DNA of 64,000 nt from Prostheceraeus crozeri (Eukaryota > Platyhelminthes > Polycladida > Euryleptidae). The translations under genes were made by a program, and so were the position numbers. The stretch is from assembly GCA_907163375.1 (NCBI GenBank), contig CAJQUW010005701.1, forward strand, positions 248,001 to 312,000. Reading direction: 5' to 3'. Position 1 is the stretch's first letter. Each line of letters begins with the position of its first letter. Shown here in pieces: positions 1-11,860 of this stretch. The notes under the pieces are model-generated. The model did not search any database. It saw only the letters and a list, made by a program, of their open reading frames with translations, and was not told where the DNA came from.

Positions 1-1286
1 AATGATTTTACGATAGAACAACAACAAGAAACTGACGGAATTAATCATATAATGTAAAGAAGAGGGAAGTTGAATAATTTGATTAGGAGGAGTGCAAAGT
101 CATATTGAGTCAAATTAAATCAGTTAAAAAAGCTTCCGACACGGTTTAATCCGATGGCAATGTCACCAATATTGAGGTAGCCTTTCTCCGTTGCACCGCA
201 GTCGCTGAATCAAGAAAGATTGAGACCTTGATTCTCCAGCATTATGCCTGACTTTACTCGGAACATCAGACACACATTTTATGACTGACGGTTGCCATAG
301 GATTGCCATGTTTATACGCAGGGTGAGAAAAAGAGGATGATAAATAGCAATTCTTTTGGCGTCCATTGTGGCAGTTTTCCTGGTTGCCCTTGTTGATAGC
401 TCTTGTCGTCGTGCCTTTGATTAAGATGTGAACATTTTCATATGATGGCATGAATATGCTGCAGCTCAAAATGCCGTGCTCCAAAATATTATTGCCTCAA
501 CTTAACATGTTTGAAAATTGAAGCCTGAATATATCTAAGCAGAAGTACGGCTAAACTTTATAGAATTTTATGAGTCAGATGATGAAGAGGAAGTGTTTTT
601 GATCGTTGGAAAGTTCAGGAAGTGAACTTTTCTTTCTGTATGAAATCATTTATAAGGAAATGGCATGGCTTCATGCCATTTAGGAAAAGTAGATGTTTAT
701 GATCTTCAGAGCCACCGCTCACAAAATTCAAAAAGTTTTGAAAACTGAGGTCGATGGAGTCAAACATTGTATACGTCTAAGTTTGGTGGCGAAATTCTAA
801 CAGAAAATGTCTCAATTTTATTATGAAAATAGTTTAAAGAGGTGTATTGAAAATTTTTTAAGCGGTGCAATTGGAATAACATATCTATGGTCAATATTAA
901 AAAAATAGCGTGAAAATGTGATGAAATAGCCCGGGAATTTGAAGCTTGAAATCTGGTCGCCACCCTGGGCTTAAGACAATAAAAGGAAAAAGTGAATTTG
1001 TTACTAGTCCTAGTGGTGAATTCTGGATACAGCAATTATTCAGATAATTGAATAACGTAAAACGTACAAACGGAACTTACAAACACAAAAAGACTTTCAA
1101 GTCGCATTCCGTTTGGATCACGGATATGGCTTTTTTGTTTATAAATACGGTAAATAAAATTTGAATATGCCTGCGCATCACTCGATCCAAAAAAATTACA
1201 TGTGCATCGAAATTACCTGCATATTACATTATTATTGCATGTAAGTTGACGAAGAATGTTGTTTTTAACAACGATAATGTTGTTAC
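1..1286. other. No gene recognised
   Basis: AT-rich DNA without a convincing coding region on either strand. Short open frames here have no recognisable motif and no flanking splice signals. Because the last USP14-like exon lies to the right on the plus strand, this may be intronic to that gene, but that is inference only. Confidence 0.4.
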
Positions 1287-1805
1287 CACAGAATTAGATT
1301 GTTTAATCGTAGCACTTTGCTAGAAGTGCAAACTGATTCAAACAGATGGCACATGCAGGAACTTAATAAGTGGGCAAAAAGAAATTTTTAACACCTTGCA
1401 GAGATAGGAAAAATAGTCGTGCGTCGCTTGCGGATTGCTCTGAATTCCTTCAAAATGCTCCGATCGCCACGACTCCTTCAGATTCGAAGAATTGAGATCA
1501 TTGCACAAAAGTATTCTCGATAATGTTGGGCCCTCCGATCATTATCAAAAAAGTTAGCAGGCGCATGAAAAAAGTTCACAAATTTCTCTGTAGAACTTGA
1601 TATCGTCTGTCTCTTTGCTGTGTGATCCGGTTGATAACAGTCACTGAAACTTTGCACAATTTGGCGTGTTTAATGTTGAGCTGGCCGTTCATTGTTCGAT
1701 TGATGTGGTATTTAGTCAGCAGATGATGCCATTTCATTTACGTTGCATGTTCCAATGCTTCCCTTCTAGTCAAACGGAAGAAGAGACGACCTGTCTAATT
1801 CTGTG
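1287..1805. mobile_element. hAT-like MITE, copy 1
   Basis: A 519 bp non-coding insert. Both ends carry the inverted repeat CACAGAATTAGA, and it is flanked by a perfect 8 bp duplication GTTGTTAC (1279-1286 and 1806-1813), the duplication length used by hAT elements. A second, inner inverted segment resembling TTTGCTAGAA lies about 35 bp in from each end. It has no transposase reading frame, so it must have been moved by an autonomous relative. A diverged sister copy lies at 45389-46020 with a different 8 bp duplication, which confirms the boundaries and mobility. Confidence 0.85.
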
Positions 1806-1813
1806 GTTGTTAC

Positions 1814-2830
1814 ACTTACAAAAAGTACGTTTATGATCCGAAAATTCAATTCTCATAAAAAATTAATTCCTCCAAAAACCGCCAATAATCCTGCCCGGAA
1901 TCCTTTAAAAATCCCGCCCAATTCCGCTCGCGGGATTAATCCCGTGCTAGAACTGATCAACTTTCAAAAAAGTCAAAAATTGTCTATTTAATGAATTTTG
2001 TTAGAGAAAAGTACACCAAATTTAGGCCCTAAGTGTCGTACGCTTATCGGTCTTTCTGAACGTAGAGCCTTTCCTCTGACGGACCTGAACCTGCGTCTTT
2101 CTGTCTCTAATCGATCGAAATCATTCAACTCGAACGCAACTTGGATCTTCAGCATTGCAAAGACCAAACTTTAGAACTTTGTCGGAATTGCCCAGATGAG
2201 CCAAGTCGCATTTACCCGGTATCCGTTTTACAGTACCAAAATCAATCGACCTTTGCAAATGAACAGGTATTCGATCGAAACCCCAATTTCGTGTGGATGA
2301 ACTTGACATCTCTCTGTAGCAAAAAAAATCACCCATAGTTAATTCTAGCTTGCTTCACGAGACTGCAAAATTTGTTGCTGTAAAACAAATTAGCCACATT
2401 TTCAAAAACTGCCAAATCTTTCATGAAATGCCATGATAACCGTTAGCAATATCTTTGCGAAGCAAAATATTGTACAGATCAGCTATCGATGTAGGTAGGC
2501 TACAAATGGATACAAAATGAAAGACCAGCGGTTTTTTTGATGTTATCGAAATTTGTCGCATTTCCCCCAAGCCACCCTAATCATTATAGTAACCTACCTC
2601 AAAATGGTCGCCATGACTGAAAGAAAGAAAGGATTTATTCACGGCATGATGCATACATGTAACTACGTACAAATACTATTGTGTAACTACATGTAACAGA
2701 TAAAAAAGTCAGATGAGATGAATAATTAGGCATGTAAAAGTGAACTTTGCAGTCTCAGGAATCCTTTTATTGCTTGTATTGCTGCAGAAGATTTATGCGA
2801 ACAACCTCGAGTTTCCACAGGCAGCTTGTT
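1814..2830. other. No gene recognised
   Basis: No coding region or structured repeat could be supported. The short open frames around 2121-2338 exist on both strands at once and carry no family motif. Confidence 0.4.
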
Positions 2831-3341
2831 TCAAAAACTGGGCCCAAAGCATCTCAATGTATAAAGACCGCTTCTCTTTGTTCGACATCTAGGTTGAATG
2901 AACACGCTTCGATGCGATTCCGATGGTGATGGTGGAAACATGCTCAGAAAGACGACTGGAGCATATCCTCGGTCAGTTTGGCAAATTTTGTCAATTTCCC
3001 TTTCATCCACTGTTTTACTTCTCAATAAGGTTGCTTCAACTGACTTCATGAACCTGTAAAGACTTTGGTGAAAGCGCTCATTCAAATTTTAGGGCATTCA
3101 AGGAGGCCTGAAGTTCTGATAGAGGGGAACGATGGCCCATCGTCGCAATTCGGAAACATCTTTCATACATTGCTTCCAGTTTTCTTTTCGATGTGCGGCT
3201 AGCAAAAATCAATAACGGTGAAGCATAATCGAAATGCGGAAGAATGTAGGTTTCGATTAATCTCCAGCGCGTCTTTCTACCCACAAACTTTCGCAATCGA
3301 TTTATACCACAAAGACTGTGTTCCTTTCGCCTCTTCCTCAC
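2831..3341 (-). pseudogene. LINE reverse-transcriptase fragment
   Basis: The minus strand encodes the region just after the catalytic part of a non-LTR reverse transcriptase. The stretch RLIETYILPHFDYASPLL (about 3200-3260) matches the conserved 'R..LYKSYVLPHLDYCSPLW' type segment of LINE polymerases such as Jockey/CR1-like elements. The reading frame stops at 3078 and continues in another frame from about 3085 down to 2831 (RFHQSLYRFMK...), so there is at least one frameshift. No 5' part, endonuclease or tail was identified. It is a dead, 5'-truncated copy; the clade is not resolved. Confidence 0.65.
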
Positions 3342-3910
3342 ATGATACGCATGTATTATTATTCTGTATTATTTGTGATTCAACCGTTGTTATCTATTTT
3401 GCTGTTCGTATACACGCACGTTCAAATCGATAAAACTTACTTAATGGAATTTCTCTCTATTTGAAGTTATGTTTTAATACATACGTACATACATACATAC
3501 GTATTTTATCAACTACTTACTTTCTATCATGTAGTTTTTCTTATTAATATTGTTCAGGATATTCTCTGTTGACTACCTGACACATTGCAGCATGCTGCAA
3601 TATCATAGCGAATTTGCTTTTCATATTGGGCGTAATATAAACACGGAATTCTAACTTCCGTAATTGTAATGCACTTACTATTGTTGAGATGATCAGAATA
3701 CTTTGTCGATGAACGATTGACACCGCCTGAGCTCTTCTTGCCTAATCAGTACTGTCATGTGTAAAGTTGCAACTTTCATTCCATCCGGACTTGACTTAGG
3801 CCTGAACAAGTCGAAACGTCGTCCTGGTAATTTTTTTTTAATATTCAGGAGGCTACCTATCGAAGAAATTATTTGATCCTCTTTTTGTCTTACAACGCCG
3901 GTGCACATGA

Positions 3911-4140
3911 AGAAATCATCTTCTGTTTCCTAAATGCATGTGTGCAATAGACCTATGTGCTACATGTTCCTTTCTTACTTGTAAATCCCAGTTATGTGGA
4001 GAACTCGTCTTCTACTTCTTAAATGCATACAGACTTATGTGTTACGTGTGTCTTTCTATCTTTTAAAGTTTCTTTACGTGGAGAACTCGTCCTCTGTTTC
4101 ATTAAAAATATATAGATAGACCTATGCGTTGCGTGTGTAT
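3911..4140. repeat. Tandem repeat, about 85 bp unit, 2.7 copies
   Basis: Three successive units start at 3911, 4000 and 4082 (lengths about 89, 82 and 59+ bp). Each begins with a version of AGAACTCGTCTTCTG and contains a TAAATGCAT...ACCTATG...ACGTGTG block. The units are diverged. No coding function is seen. Confidence 0.7.
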
Positions 4141-4766
4141 CATAAGAAATTTTGAAATTAGTTGTACATTATTTGCACTTTGCATCATACAATTTATATT
4201 GGAATCCGTATTAATAGTAATAAGTGCATCTTCTATGAGCACTGGTGTATACATCACGATCTGAGAAAATCAGGATTATCACCATTGAATCAGGATTGTC
4301 TTAAGCTTTCAGATGATATACTGTTTTTCGAATTTCGACAGCATTTAGTACAGTTTTATTCAACTGACACTTAATGCAGTTTTATTCGACAACATTTTGT
4401 AGTCTTAGTGTCTTATTCAAAAAATTTTGAATTTAATTTAATTAAGGTAAAGACACTTTTACCTGATTTTGCGCCTACTGTCGCGTTAACAAAGCTTTTA
4501 GCGGTCAAATGCACACAACTTAATAACTTTTATTGCATTAATGCTTGCGCTTTCGAGTTTGGGTTTAAAAGAATGCTGGTGTTATCAGCTCCAAGAATAT
4601 GTACGATTTATCAAGATCGGTCCATCCGTTCACTGGCAAACTTCAAATTTGTCTTATTCCCACACTCAGTCATTTGGTGAGTCATCATTTCCCTCGGTTG
4701 ATGTCAGAAGATTTCGTATTTTTTCTCATGACATTCACACAATTTTCGGGAATTCGAGTCATTATA

Positions 4767-4844
4767 CCGGGTGCCCGGAAAGTCACGCAATTGAGATCAG
4801 AAATTTAGTATTTCAATTACTTCCGTGACTTTGCAGGCACCCGG
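4767..4844. mobile_element. Tiny hairpin MITE (78 bp)
   Basis: Two arms of about 21 bp (CCGGGTGCC...AAAGTCACG) are inverted around a roughly 36 bp AT-rich centre, with two mismatches between arms, and are flanked by TA on both sides (4765-4766 and 4845-4846). TA duplication and a CCGGGTGYC-type end suggest a Tc1/mariner-related miniature element. It could fold into a hairpin in RNA. It lies about 240 bp upstream of the last USP14-like exon, probably in its intron. Confidence 0.6.
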
Positions 4845-5088
4845 TACCTATCTCCCATCGACTTCGGATCTATCGGAAAACCGTAGAGAAGGAAAAAAGG
4901 AGGAATGCAGATACACATCACTATATTTTACTATCCTTGAAACTTAATCTTCCTCCAATCGTCGTTTGTTTGGACGATCGTTGGCTAACAGATTGTTTCC
5001 AGTAAAAATGTAGCCTAATTTTTGGAAGTCTTTGTTTTGGCTTTCATGTGTGTGATTTTAAATTACCCACAATTATCTTACATTACAG

Positions 5089-5267
5089 ATTATTGGTTGA
5101 AATTTGATGACGACAAAGTTACGGAATGTACTTCTGAAGAAGTGTTGCGTTTATCCGGTGGTGGAGATTGGCATATGGCATACGTTCTAATTTATGGACC
5201 CAGGCGATTGGAAATAGAATCAAATAGTGCTGATGACACTAAGGATACACCGATGGATACCTCTTGA
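5089..5267 (+). CDS. USP14: USP14-like deubiquitinase, terminal coding exon
   Basis: This exon encodes the C-terminal end of a proteasome-associated ubiquitin-specific protease. The peptide YWLKFDDDKVTECTSEE, then LRLSGGGDWHMAYVLIYGP (about residues 2-41 of the exon), matches the USP14/Ubp6 C-terminus nearly residue for residue; known USP14 trims ubiquitin on the 26S proteasome. A pyrimidine-poor but standard acceptor (TTACAG) precedes position 5089; the exon starts in phase 1 and ends at a TGA at 5265-5267. The tail (ESNSADDTKDTPMDTS) is acidic, as in the family. The catalytic His box (GHY) lies in the preceding exon, and neither it nor any other upstream exon was recognised in 1-5088, so that intron is probably long. 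Only the terminal exon is present; the orthology is confident, the rest of the gene is unseen. Confidence 0.9.
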
Positions 5268-5404
5268 TTATTTTTCCTATTTATTGTCATCTTTGCTCAT
5301 CACTTGACACTGGCGCATTTCATCGATTTTTTTTTGATGCTCCGATTGTCATTTTGAATTAATGAGGTGCTCGTGTTGGTTTTGTGCTTTTGTTGACATG
5401 GATC

Positions 5405-5410
5405 AATAAA
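5405..5410 (+). terminator. Poly(A) signal of the USP14-like gene
   Basis: A canonical AATAAA lies 138 bp after the stop codon, which gives a short 3' UTR. It is the first such signal downstream of the exon on this strand. Confidence 0.6.
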
Positions 5411-8400
5411 TATCTGTGTACGAATGCGTATTTTCCATTTACATCAAATGTACATGTAAATCTATGTAGTAAATTGAGACTTCGCGGAGTAGATGTTGTC
5501 TACTCGTACACTCCTTAGGAGCAGTGGTTGTCGAAAATCAATAGTTTTGTCCATCGAGCGCCTGTAGTTTATTGAATGATGTATACGGAAAAATTTCGCC
5601 GCATGTCTCTTGACGGCATTGGCCAACTAAATCAATGCTTAATAATTGTAGGTTAATCAAATTGGAAATTTCCTATTAGTTTCCAGAGTGACGACTTGCT
5701 CTCAAATTGATGGCGATGATCAGGAAGTTATTGGCTTAATGGCATATTCAGTGCAATCAAAGTTTTCTCTCTCCTTATATTACCTTCGAGGTGCAATATT
5801 TACCAGTGATGCAACCTCGATTAGATCTTAATCGAGGTCGGCCCGAATTAAGTTATATAATATTGATTGACTTAGACATTGGGTACTTACATGAAAGGAA
5901 AACAAAAATACTTGTATTTATCATGTTATTAATCATATTGTGTCAACACACTGAAGATCTCAACATACTCACTGATAGTTTGAATAGTTTCATATGATAT
6001 GAAAATAAAATCTGTTTTATATTAGCTATTGCAGATAAAAAATGATAGTTGTGAACAGATGCGCTTAAAATATTATTTTATGCATTATGTAAAATCGCCA
6101 CAAAACAACTTTGTAAGTAAAAACAGTCAAATTCATTGAAATAATCTTATAGCAAGAGGCCTTTTCGAGTTTCTTTGATCTACCGCTAAGATCAAGGAAA
6201 AAGTCACGTCAATTGAAGGGAAAATGAATTTTCGTCCAAAATGTCAATTTGGTGTCTTTAATCCGACTATGCGATTTCTTTTAACTCCAACGTCATAATG
6301 GTAGGCACGATATGTCGTCACGTCGTCTTCTATCACGTTCAATCAAGTACTAAAAACAACTTTCGAAGTGCGATATTTGCAAAAGTGTGGTCAAAGAATT
6401 TGACGAAGATTTTACTTGGCGTGTTTAAGAAGTTCCCGCATTAGGCATATTTTGTGCAAGCGACAAAACCATTCAATCTAATTAGCATTATTCTTAGAAA
6501 TCCTGATCATTATGATTTTTAGAGCCTAAAATCAGCTTTCCAGCTGATGCAGTGATCCTACTAATGCCCGAATACCAAAACGTTACGCCCGAATTCTCGA
6601 AAAATGCTTGAAGGCTCGAAGTTTTTCAGAAAATCCAGAATGCCAGTACTTTGCATTCAGAAAAATGCCTGAATACCCTAACTTTGTCCTCAAAAAAATC
6701 CAGAGTGCATGAACTATTTCTCCAGAATTACCCGAAAATAATCTCAAATATCTTGAAGGATTTTGACTTTTGCGGATCCTTCGATTGCAATGTTATCTCA
6801 TTGACCTTTCCTCTTGTTTTGTGTGTTAAATTAATTTCACTTCTTGCGTGTTGTATAGATTTGCATCCTGTGTTGTCGTGTTTTGCTTGTTGCTGGAACT
6901 ACGGTACGTAAGCGAGAATTTCGATTTTCGCACCATGTATCCGCTGCTTTCTAGACAGCGCAAAAAAATGTGGCCTATTGTAGTCTAAAATTTGTAAATA
7001 ATTTTAGCCTAGTAAATAGGTGAATTTCGATATAACAAGTAACATCTTTTTTTCAAGTGGTCAATCAAAAATTGTGTTGAATACATGGATGACTTCGACG
7101 AATGTTTACATTTTAAATTATGTGTGATCTCCATTTCATCTGCGCTCACATCTCCAGCATTTTCATCATACCTTTCTACAAGACATTTGATTGCTGATAC
7201 CTTCCTCCTTATCGGTGCTACCGGCCCTTCGAATGTAATTTGGAACATGTATGTTGTAATCACAATTTCAAATGTTATTTTGCAGTTTGTCTTGTACGTC
7301 CGTTGATGCGAACTTCAGAAAATGGAAGTTGATGTGACTTTAATACAGAAGGTCGGGGCTTCAAAATTGAACAATCCAAAAATGCTTTACTTTCGAAAGA
7401 CATAAGAAAAGACAGATATGGTCGCAAAAATGAAGTGAAAACAGAAGCAAATTTTGAAGGCTAATGGAGGAGCAATTGTAGGAATTCTCAGTGAAGTTCG
7501 ATGAAGAAATTGAAGATTCTCATAATAGCAAGCTTTGAATAAAAAAAATGGCTGACTTCCAAATCCGTCCTAAAGAGACATCCTCTATATGTCTCATCAA
7601 ATGGATCTTGAAGCACGAGGGAACAAGAGACGGAAATACAGCTTTGCAAGCATTTTTACTGAGATTGATGCAGATTTTTACTAAACTTTACCACATTTTC
7701 TTGCAATATTTACACATTGCTGTCATTGCTCTTTGAAAACTGAAAGTCAAACATCAATTTAGCTACACGCTCAAATACAACATGTTTGTATGAAATTAAC
7801 AAGTTTTGTGAATGCCAAGTTACAGAAGTTTATAGGCAGATGAACTTTAAAATAGAACAGGGAATACACTGGTAACGCTTTCTTGGGGTGTGATGTGGCT
7901 GGCGTGTAAGAAATATTATGCATATATACTATGATAAGGAATAGTGAAAATCCTTTTTTCTTTTTTAAAACTTCTGTTGATAAAATTTTCCGTATGTCAA
8001 TTAGCAAAATTGTTCGTACTGTATATAAGAATACCCGTAGGCCTATAAGGATGTTTTGTTAAATTTTTCGCTTGAAAGCTAGGTCATCGAATCAAAACGA
8101 GCACTACCAGGTACATAGCATTCTACAAAATGTTGTCGCTACCGGTTCCGATTTGCATTCAATTGGCGTCAGATATATTTGGAGCGTTAAAATTGAGCTT
8201 AATAGCTTAAAATGAGGTACTTTACTCGAGGATAGAGACTGTAAATATCCCTGTATGCGCAAATATATCTATAACGGTAAAAATAGGGTTTTAAGAAAAA
8301 TGCCCGAATTTTCTGAGAAATCCGAGTAGGAACACTGCTGATGTCCTTGTAACTTTATTAGCACGAGCTTTGTATAGAAAGTTGAAAAATACTTTGATCA

Positions 8401-8460
8401 TTGTGGAACTGAATGCACTTTCGACCACACATTTTTCTCGCATTGCAACAAGATTGCTAG
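5411..8460. other. Intergenic, no gene; weak tandem repeat at 6540-6740
   Basis: No coding region was recognised. Between about 6540 and 6740 a degenerate word (AGAAAAATGCCTGAAT and variants such as ATGCCCGAAT) recurs roughly every 40-50 bp, with one more copy near 8298. This looks like a decayed tandem array. Otherwise the stretch is featureless AT-rich sequence. Confidence 0.4.
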
Positions 8461-8499
8461 CCTACTGAAATTTTTAAGCAACTTCGACAAACAAATCTA

Positions 8500-9416
8500 A
8501 CAATTTCTTCACGCAGAAAGTTTTCAAGTGATGCAAGCGGTGTAAGGAGAGATGACTGACACTCAGAGACGATGAAAGATGTGCAAGACCGATCACATCA
8601 GCCACAACGGAAACCGCACACCGGGAAATTATCGAAAAAGAAACGAGAATCAGTCTTCGAGTGCTTGGTGAGGCAGAGGGTGTCTCGAAAGACTGATTCC
8701 TACAGATGAACTTCGAAAACTTTGTTACACTTGGATCTGCACCATCTTGAGGACGATACGACAACAAAAGGCAGCGAATTTCTTGTGCAGTAAACATAAT
8801 CACTTCATTCAATGAGAATTAATTTAAATTCAGCATTGGTCACAGAGGACGAAAGTTAGTCTGCACAAAAGCCATTACGAAAACTATTTTCTTTGAAAGA
8901 GCCTTTATGAAACAGCACTGACAAAGCAACAAAATGAAGCTCGATGTCATCCTCACGAACCGAGAGCAACTGTTGGTCATCCAAAGTTGACGAACAGGAA
9001 GACATTGCTGCTCCTTGCTTTTATACAGGCGACGGAAAAATTGGTGCCGATGCTTGTGCTCAGGCCAGACGCTCATCTCATAAGATCACATGGAATTTTC
9101 ATCTGTACTAATGAAGGAAGGTGACGACATTCTCAACGAGCGAATCCCGCAAACCTGAAAGAGCTGTTGAGGCAGCACGACAGCGCACGACCTCATGTGT
9201 CAAAAGAAACGATTGATTTCTTCAGGCGAAGAAGTGTGAGACTAGTGAAGCAATGTCCATACAGTCCTGATCTGAATCAGCGCGACCTCTGGGTGCTGAA
9301 ACTCTCGAAAAATGAATTTTGAGGTAGGAAATTCGCAAACGGCGTAGAAGTTCTTCCACTTGCAATGCGAACTCTTCGTTCCCTTACAAGGGAAAAGTTT
9401 CAAAATGACCTTGAAC
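8500..9416 (+). pseudogene. Old mariner transposase relic, left part
   Basis: Decayed mariner transposase on the plus strand. Near 8515-8680 the frame reads as the second helix-turn-helix and linker (FKWCKRF-like, then RPITSATTETA and EKETRISLRVLGEAEGVSK). Near 9170-9305 it reads HDSARPHVSKETIDFF followed by PYSPDLNQRDLW. Those two blocks hold the second and third catalytic Asp with 34 residues between them, the DD34D signature of mariner. Stops and frameshifts are frequent. The frame is cut at 9416 by the hAT insertion and resumes at 12801 with ERVLEHCALTIE. No inverted repeats of this mariner were found. Confidence 0.65.
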
Positions 9417-9848
9417 CAGTGGTGTATTGCAGGGGGGGGCTCAGCCCCCCTTGTTAAATTGGTTTGATCAATTGAGGGGGCTCTGACAATTCAAAATTTC
9501 ATGAAAACTTAACTTGACTCTATATTTTTTGGTGAATTATTATTTAAATGTGTTTGACTTTATATATTTCAATATTCTATCATACTGTACAATTGAGTCT
9601 ATATCTTGGTTTATACATGTTAGCAGATATTGTTGATAAATTTACAAGTAGTGCATCATATGTGATTTGTAATAATGTCATGAATTAAGTGTCAGCCAAT
9701 GACTGCATTTCTACACAGATAAACTTTTTAAACCATCGCCATGATGAATAATGGAGCAGGCGAGCTGAACTGATCGTAAGTCGATAAATGTTTTTTATTT
9801 CTAAGTCTTTCTTTCTGGGAAGCGTAGAGATACATCAGAAAATTCACA

Positions 9849-11860
9849 ATGAATAAGTCGAACAGCTCACGAAAACGCAAGATCGAACCTCCGAAAATGA
9901 AAGGAAAGAAATGCCTAACGTTGACATCATGGCTCCGCCAGAAGTCTGATGATATTTCATCAGAATCAGCAATAAGTGCCGCTCCTTCGAATCCCTCAGT
10001 TGTGAATGCCGCTCCTTCGAATGTCTCAGTTGTGAATGCCGCTCCTTCGAATCCCTCAGTTGTGAATGCCGCTCATTCGAATGTCTCAGTTGTGAATGCC
10101 GCTCATTCGAAACCCTCTAATGCTGATGCTGCTCCATGGAATCCCTCAGACACGGATGCCGCTCATTCGAGTGCTCATTCATCAAAATTGTTGTGGCCGT
10201 CATGCTGGACGAGAGAACGATTTGACAATTTTTCCCGTAATTATTCTTGGCTAACTGTAGGATCTGAGGGTCGCTTAGGGTGTAGAGTTTGTTCCACTGT
10301 TACTCAGTTAGGCGTGTATCGTAGCAAGCATGTTCACTTGGCAAAAGAATGGATAAATTATACTGTTGGGGTGGGTGTTGAGGGTCACTTTGACAAAAGA
10401 AAAATGCAGAAATCGATCCGCAAAAAGATTGCAAAACATGCTAATAGCAAAGCTCATTCTGAATGCGAGCAGATTTGTAAGGATAAGGAAAATCAGCAGA
10501 TTGAGAATTCCACATTGACTTCTTTAACCTAAAAGCCATCACAAAAAAGGTATTGAGAACAGCCTATTACCTTGCATTTAAAAATCGACCTTTCACGGAC
10601 TATACTGATTTGGTCCAACTTCAAAAAATCAATGGGATTGATATGGGTATCATTCTTCATTCTCGTGCTTCATCAGTAGCCATAATAGAGTTAATAGCGA
10701 ATGATATGCGTTCAAAGATGAAAGAACTGATCTTAAAGGGAAGCGCCATTTTTCATTTGAAATCTTTCGTTGATAAGCTTTACTCTCTATATTCTCAATC
10801 ACCTAAGTTAGTGAGGAATCTTGAACAGATTGCTAATGATCTTGAAATACAACTGAGAAAAATAGGTCGAATATTAGACTCTAGATGGGTTGCTTCCTCA
10901 TACCGCACTGTATCTGCCATACTGAATAATTATAAAGCTTTGCACGCTCATTTCAAAGCCATGAGTCAGTCAAGAACAGAAAAAAATAAAGCTCAGTACA
11001 GTGGGTTGGTGAGAAGAATGGAAAGTGTTAGTTTCGTTCAGGACCTTACTCTATTCAGTGACTGCTTGGGTCAAATTTCTATTCTTTCTCAACATCTTGA
11101 GGATGCCAAGTGTGATATAATTTCTGCCGATAGGAACCTTCAGTGTACTATTAACGCACTTTGCAGAATTAAGGAGAATGTTCTGAATGGTGTCTATAAT
11201 TTTGATCACTTATTTCCCAGCGGAAAGACAGAATTCAAAGGTGTTCAGCTTGAGAGAGAAGGCATGCATTGGAAACACTATCAATCTCTTCCACATTTGC
11301 AGTTCATCCAGTCGTTGATTGACAATATTTCTTCTCGATGTTTTATGGAGAAGTCACTATTGGAAGAACTGGAGGTAATCATTCCGGACCGCTGGCCAAG
11401 TACAGTATCCGCTCCATGGTTTGAAGGAGAGAGAAAACTTCTTGATATTTGCAAACGTTTTAACGTCGATCAAAAAAATATTATCCCCGAATACCGCCGA
11501 TTTGTAGACAATCCACTTCGAATTCCCGATATCATTCGAGATCGTGTTTTGAATAACATTTTGAAAATTATTCCTATAAGCTCATCTGAATGTGAACGAG
11601 GGTTTTCACAAATGAACAATATCTGTACAGAACAAAGATCGTGTATTACTGTATCACACATGTCGGCTTGTTTGTGTATATCCTTAAACGGTCCACCCCC
11701 ACATTTATGGAATTGTGATACTTCGGTTACTGCATGGCTTAAATACCATCGTTCTGCTACTGACAATCAAAGCAAAAAATGTAAAATTGAGTTGAGACCG
11801 TTTTCAATGACGATCTCAATGAAAAACAGAAAATATTTTGTTGATCATTATCGAAGTTAA
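9849..11860 (+). pseudogene. hAT transposase, KIAA1586-like, internally deleted
   Basis: Two open segments. The first (9849-10532, 227 codons) has a basic N-terminus, a 30 bp-period repeat and a Cys-containing domain (WPSCWTRERFDNF... LGCRVCSTV ... HANSKAHSECEQ) like the zinc-binding region of KIAA1586/ZNF862-type hAT proteins. The second (about 10530-11860) starts with RTAYYLAFKNRPFTDYTDL and LHSRASS, typical of the same family, and ends with the hAT dimerisation region (ISSSECERGFSQMN, near 11575-11625). The frames differ, so there is a one-base shift near 10490-10530. More telling, after ELILKG (about 10740) the protein jumps directly to FVDKLYSLYSQSP: the RNase H-like segment with the first catalytic Asp (the IDEST-type block) is missing. 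It cannot be an active transposase, yet the remaining 435-codon segment is intact. Confidence 0.85.
9979..10170 (+). repeat. Coding minisatellite, 30 bp unit
   Basis: About six units of 30 bp inside the hAT transposase encode a 10-residue motif, AAPSNPSVVN and variants (AAHSNVSVVN, AAHSKPSNAD). The first units are nearly identical, the last ones diverged. The period keeps the frame open. Confidence 0.85.

Noticed and set aside
8474-9076. Minus-strand open frames over the mariner relic
   Set aside because: They show no family motif, while the plus strand there reads as mariner transposase with correct DD34D spacing.
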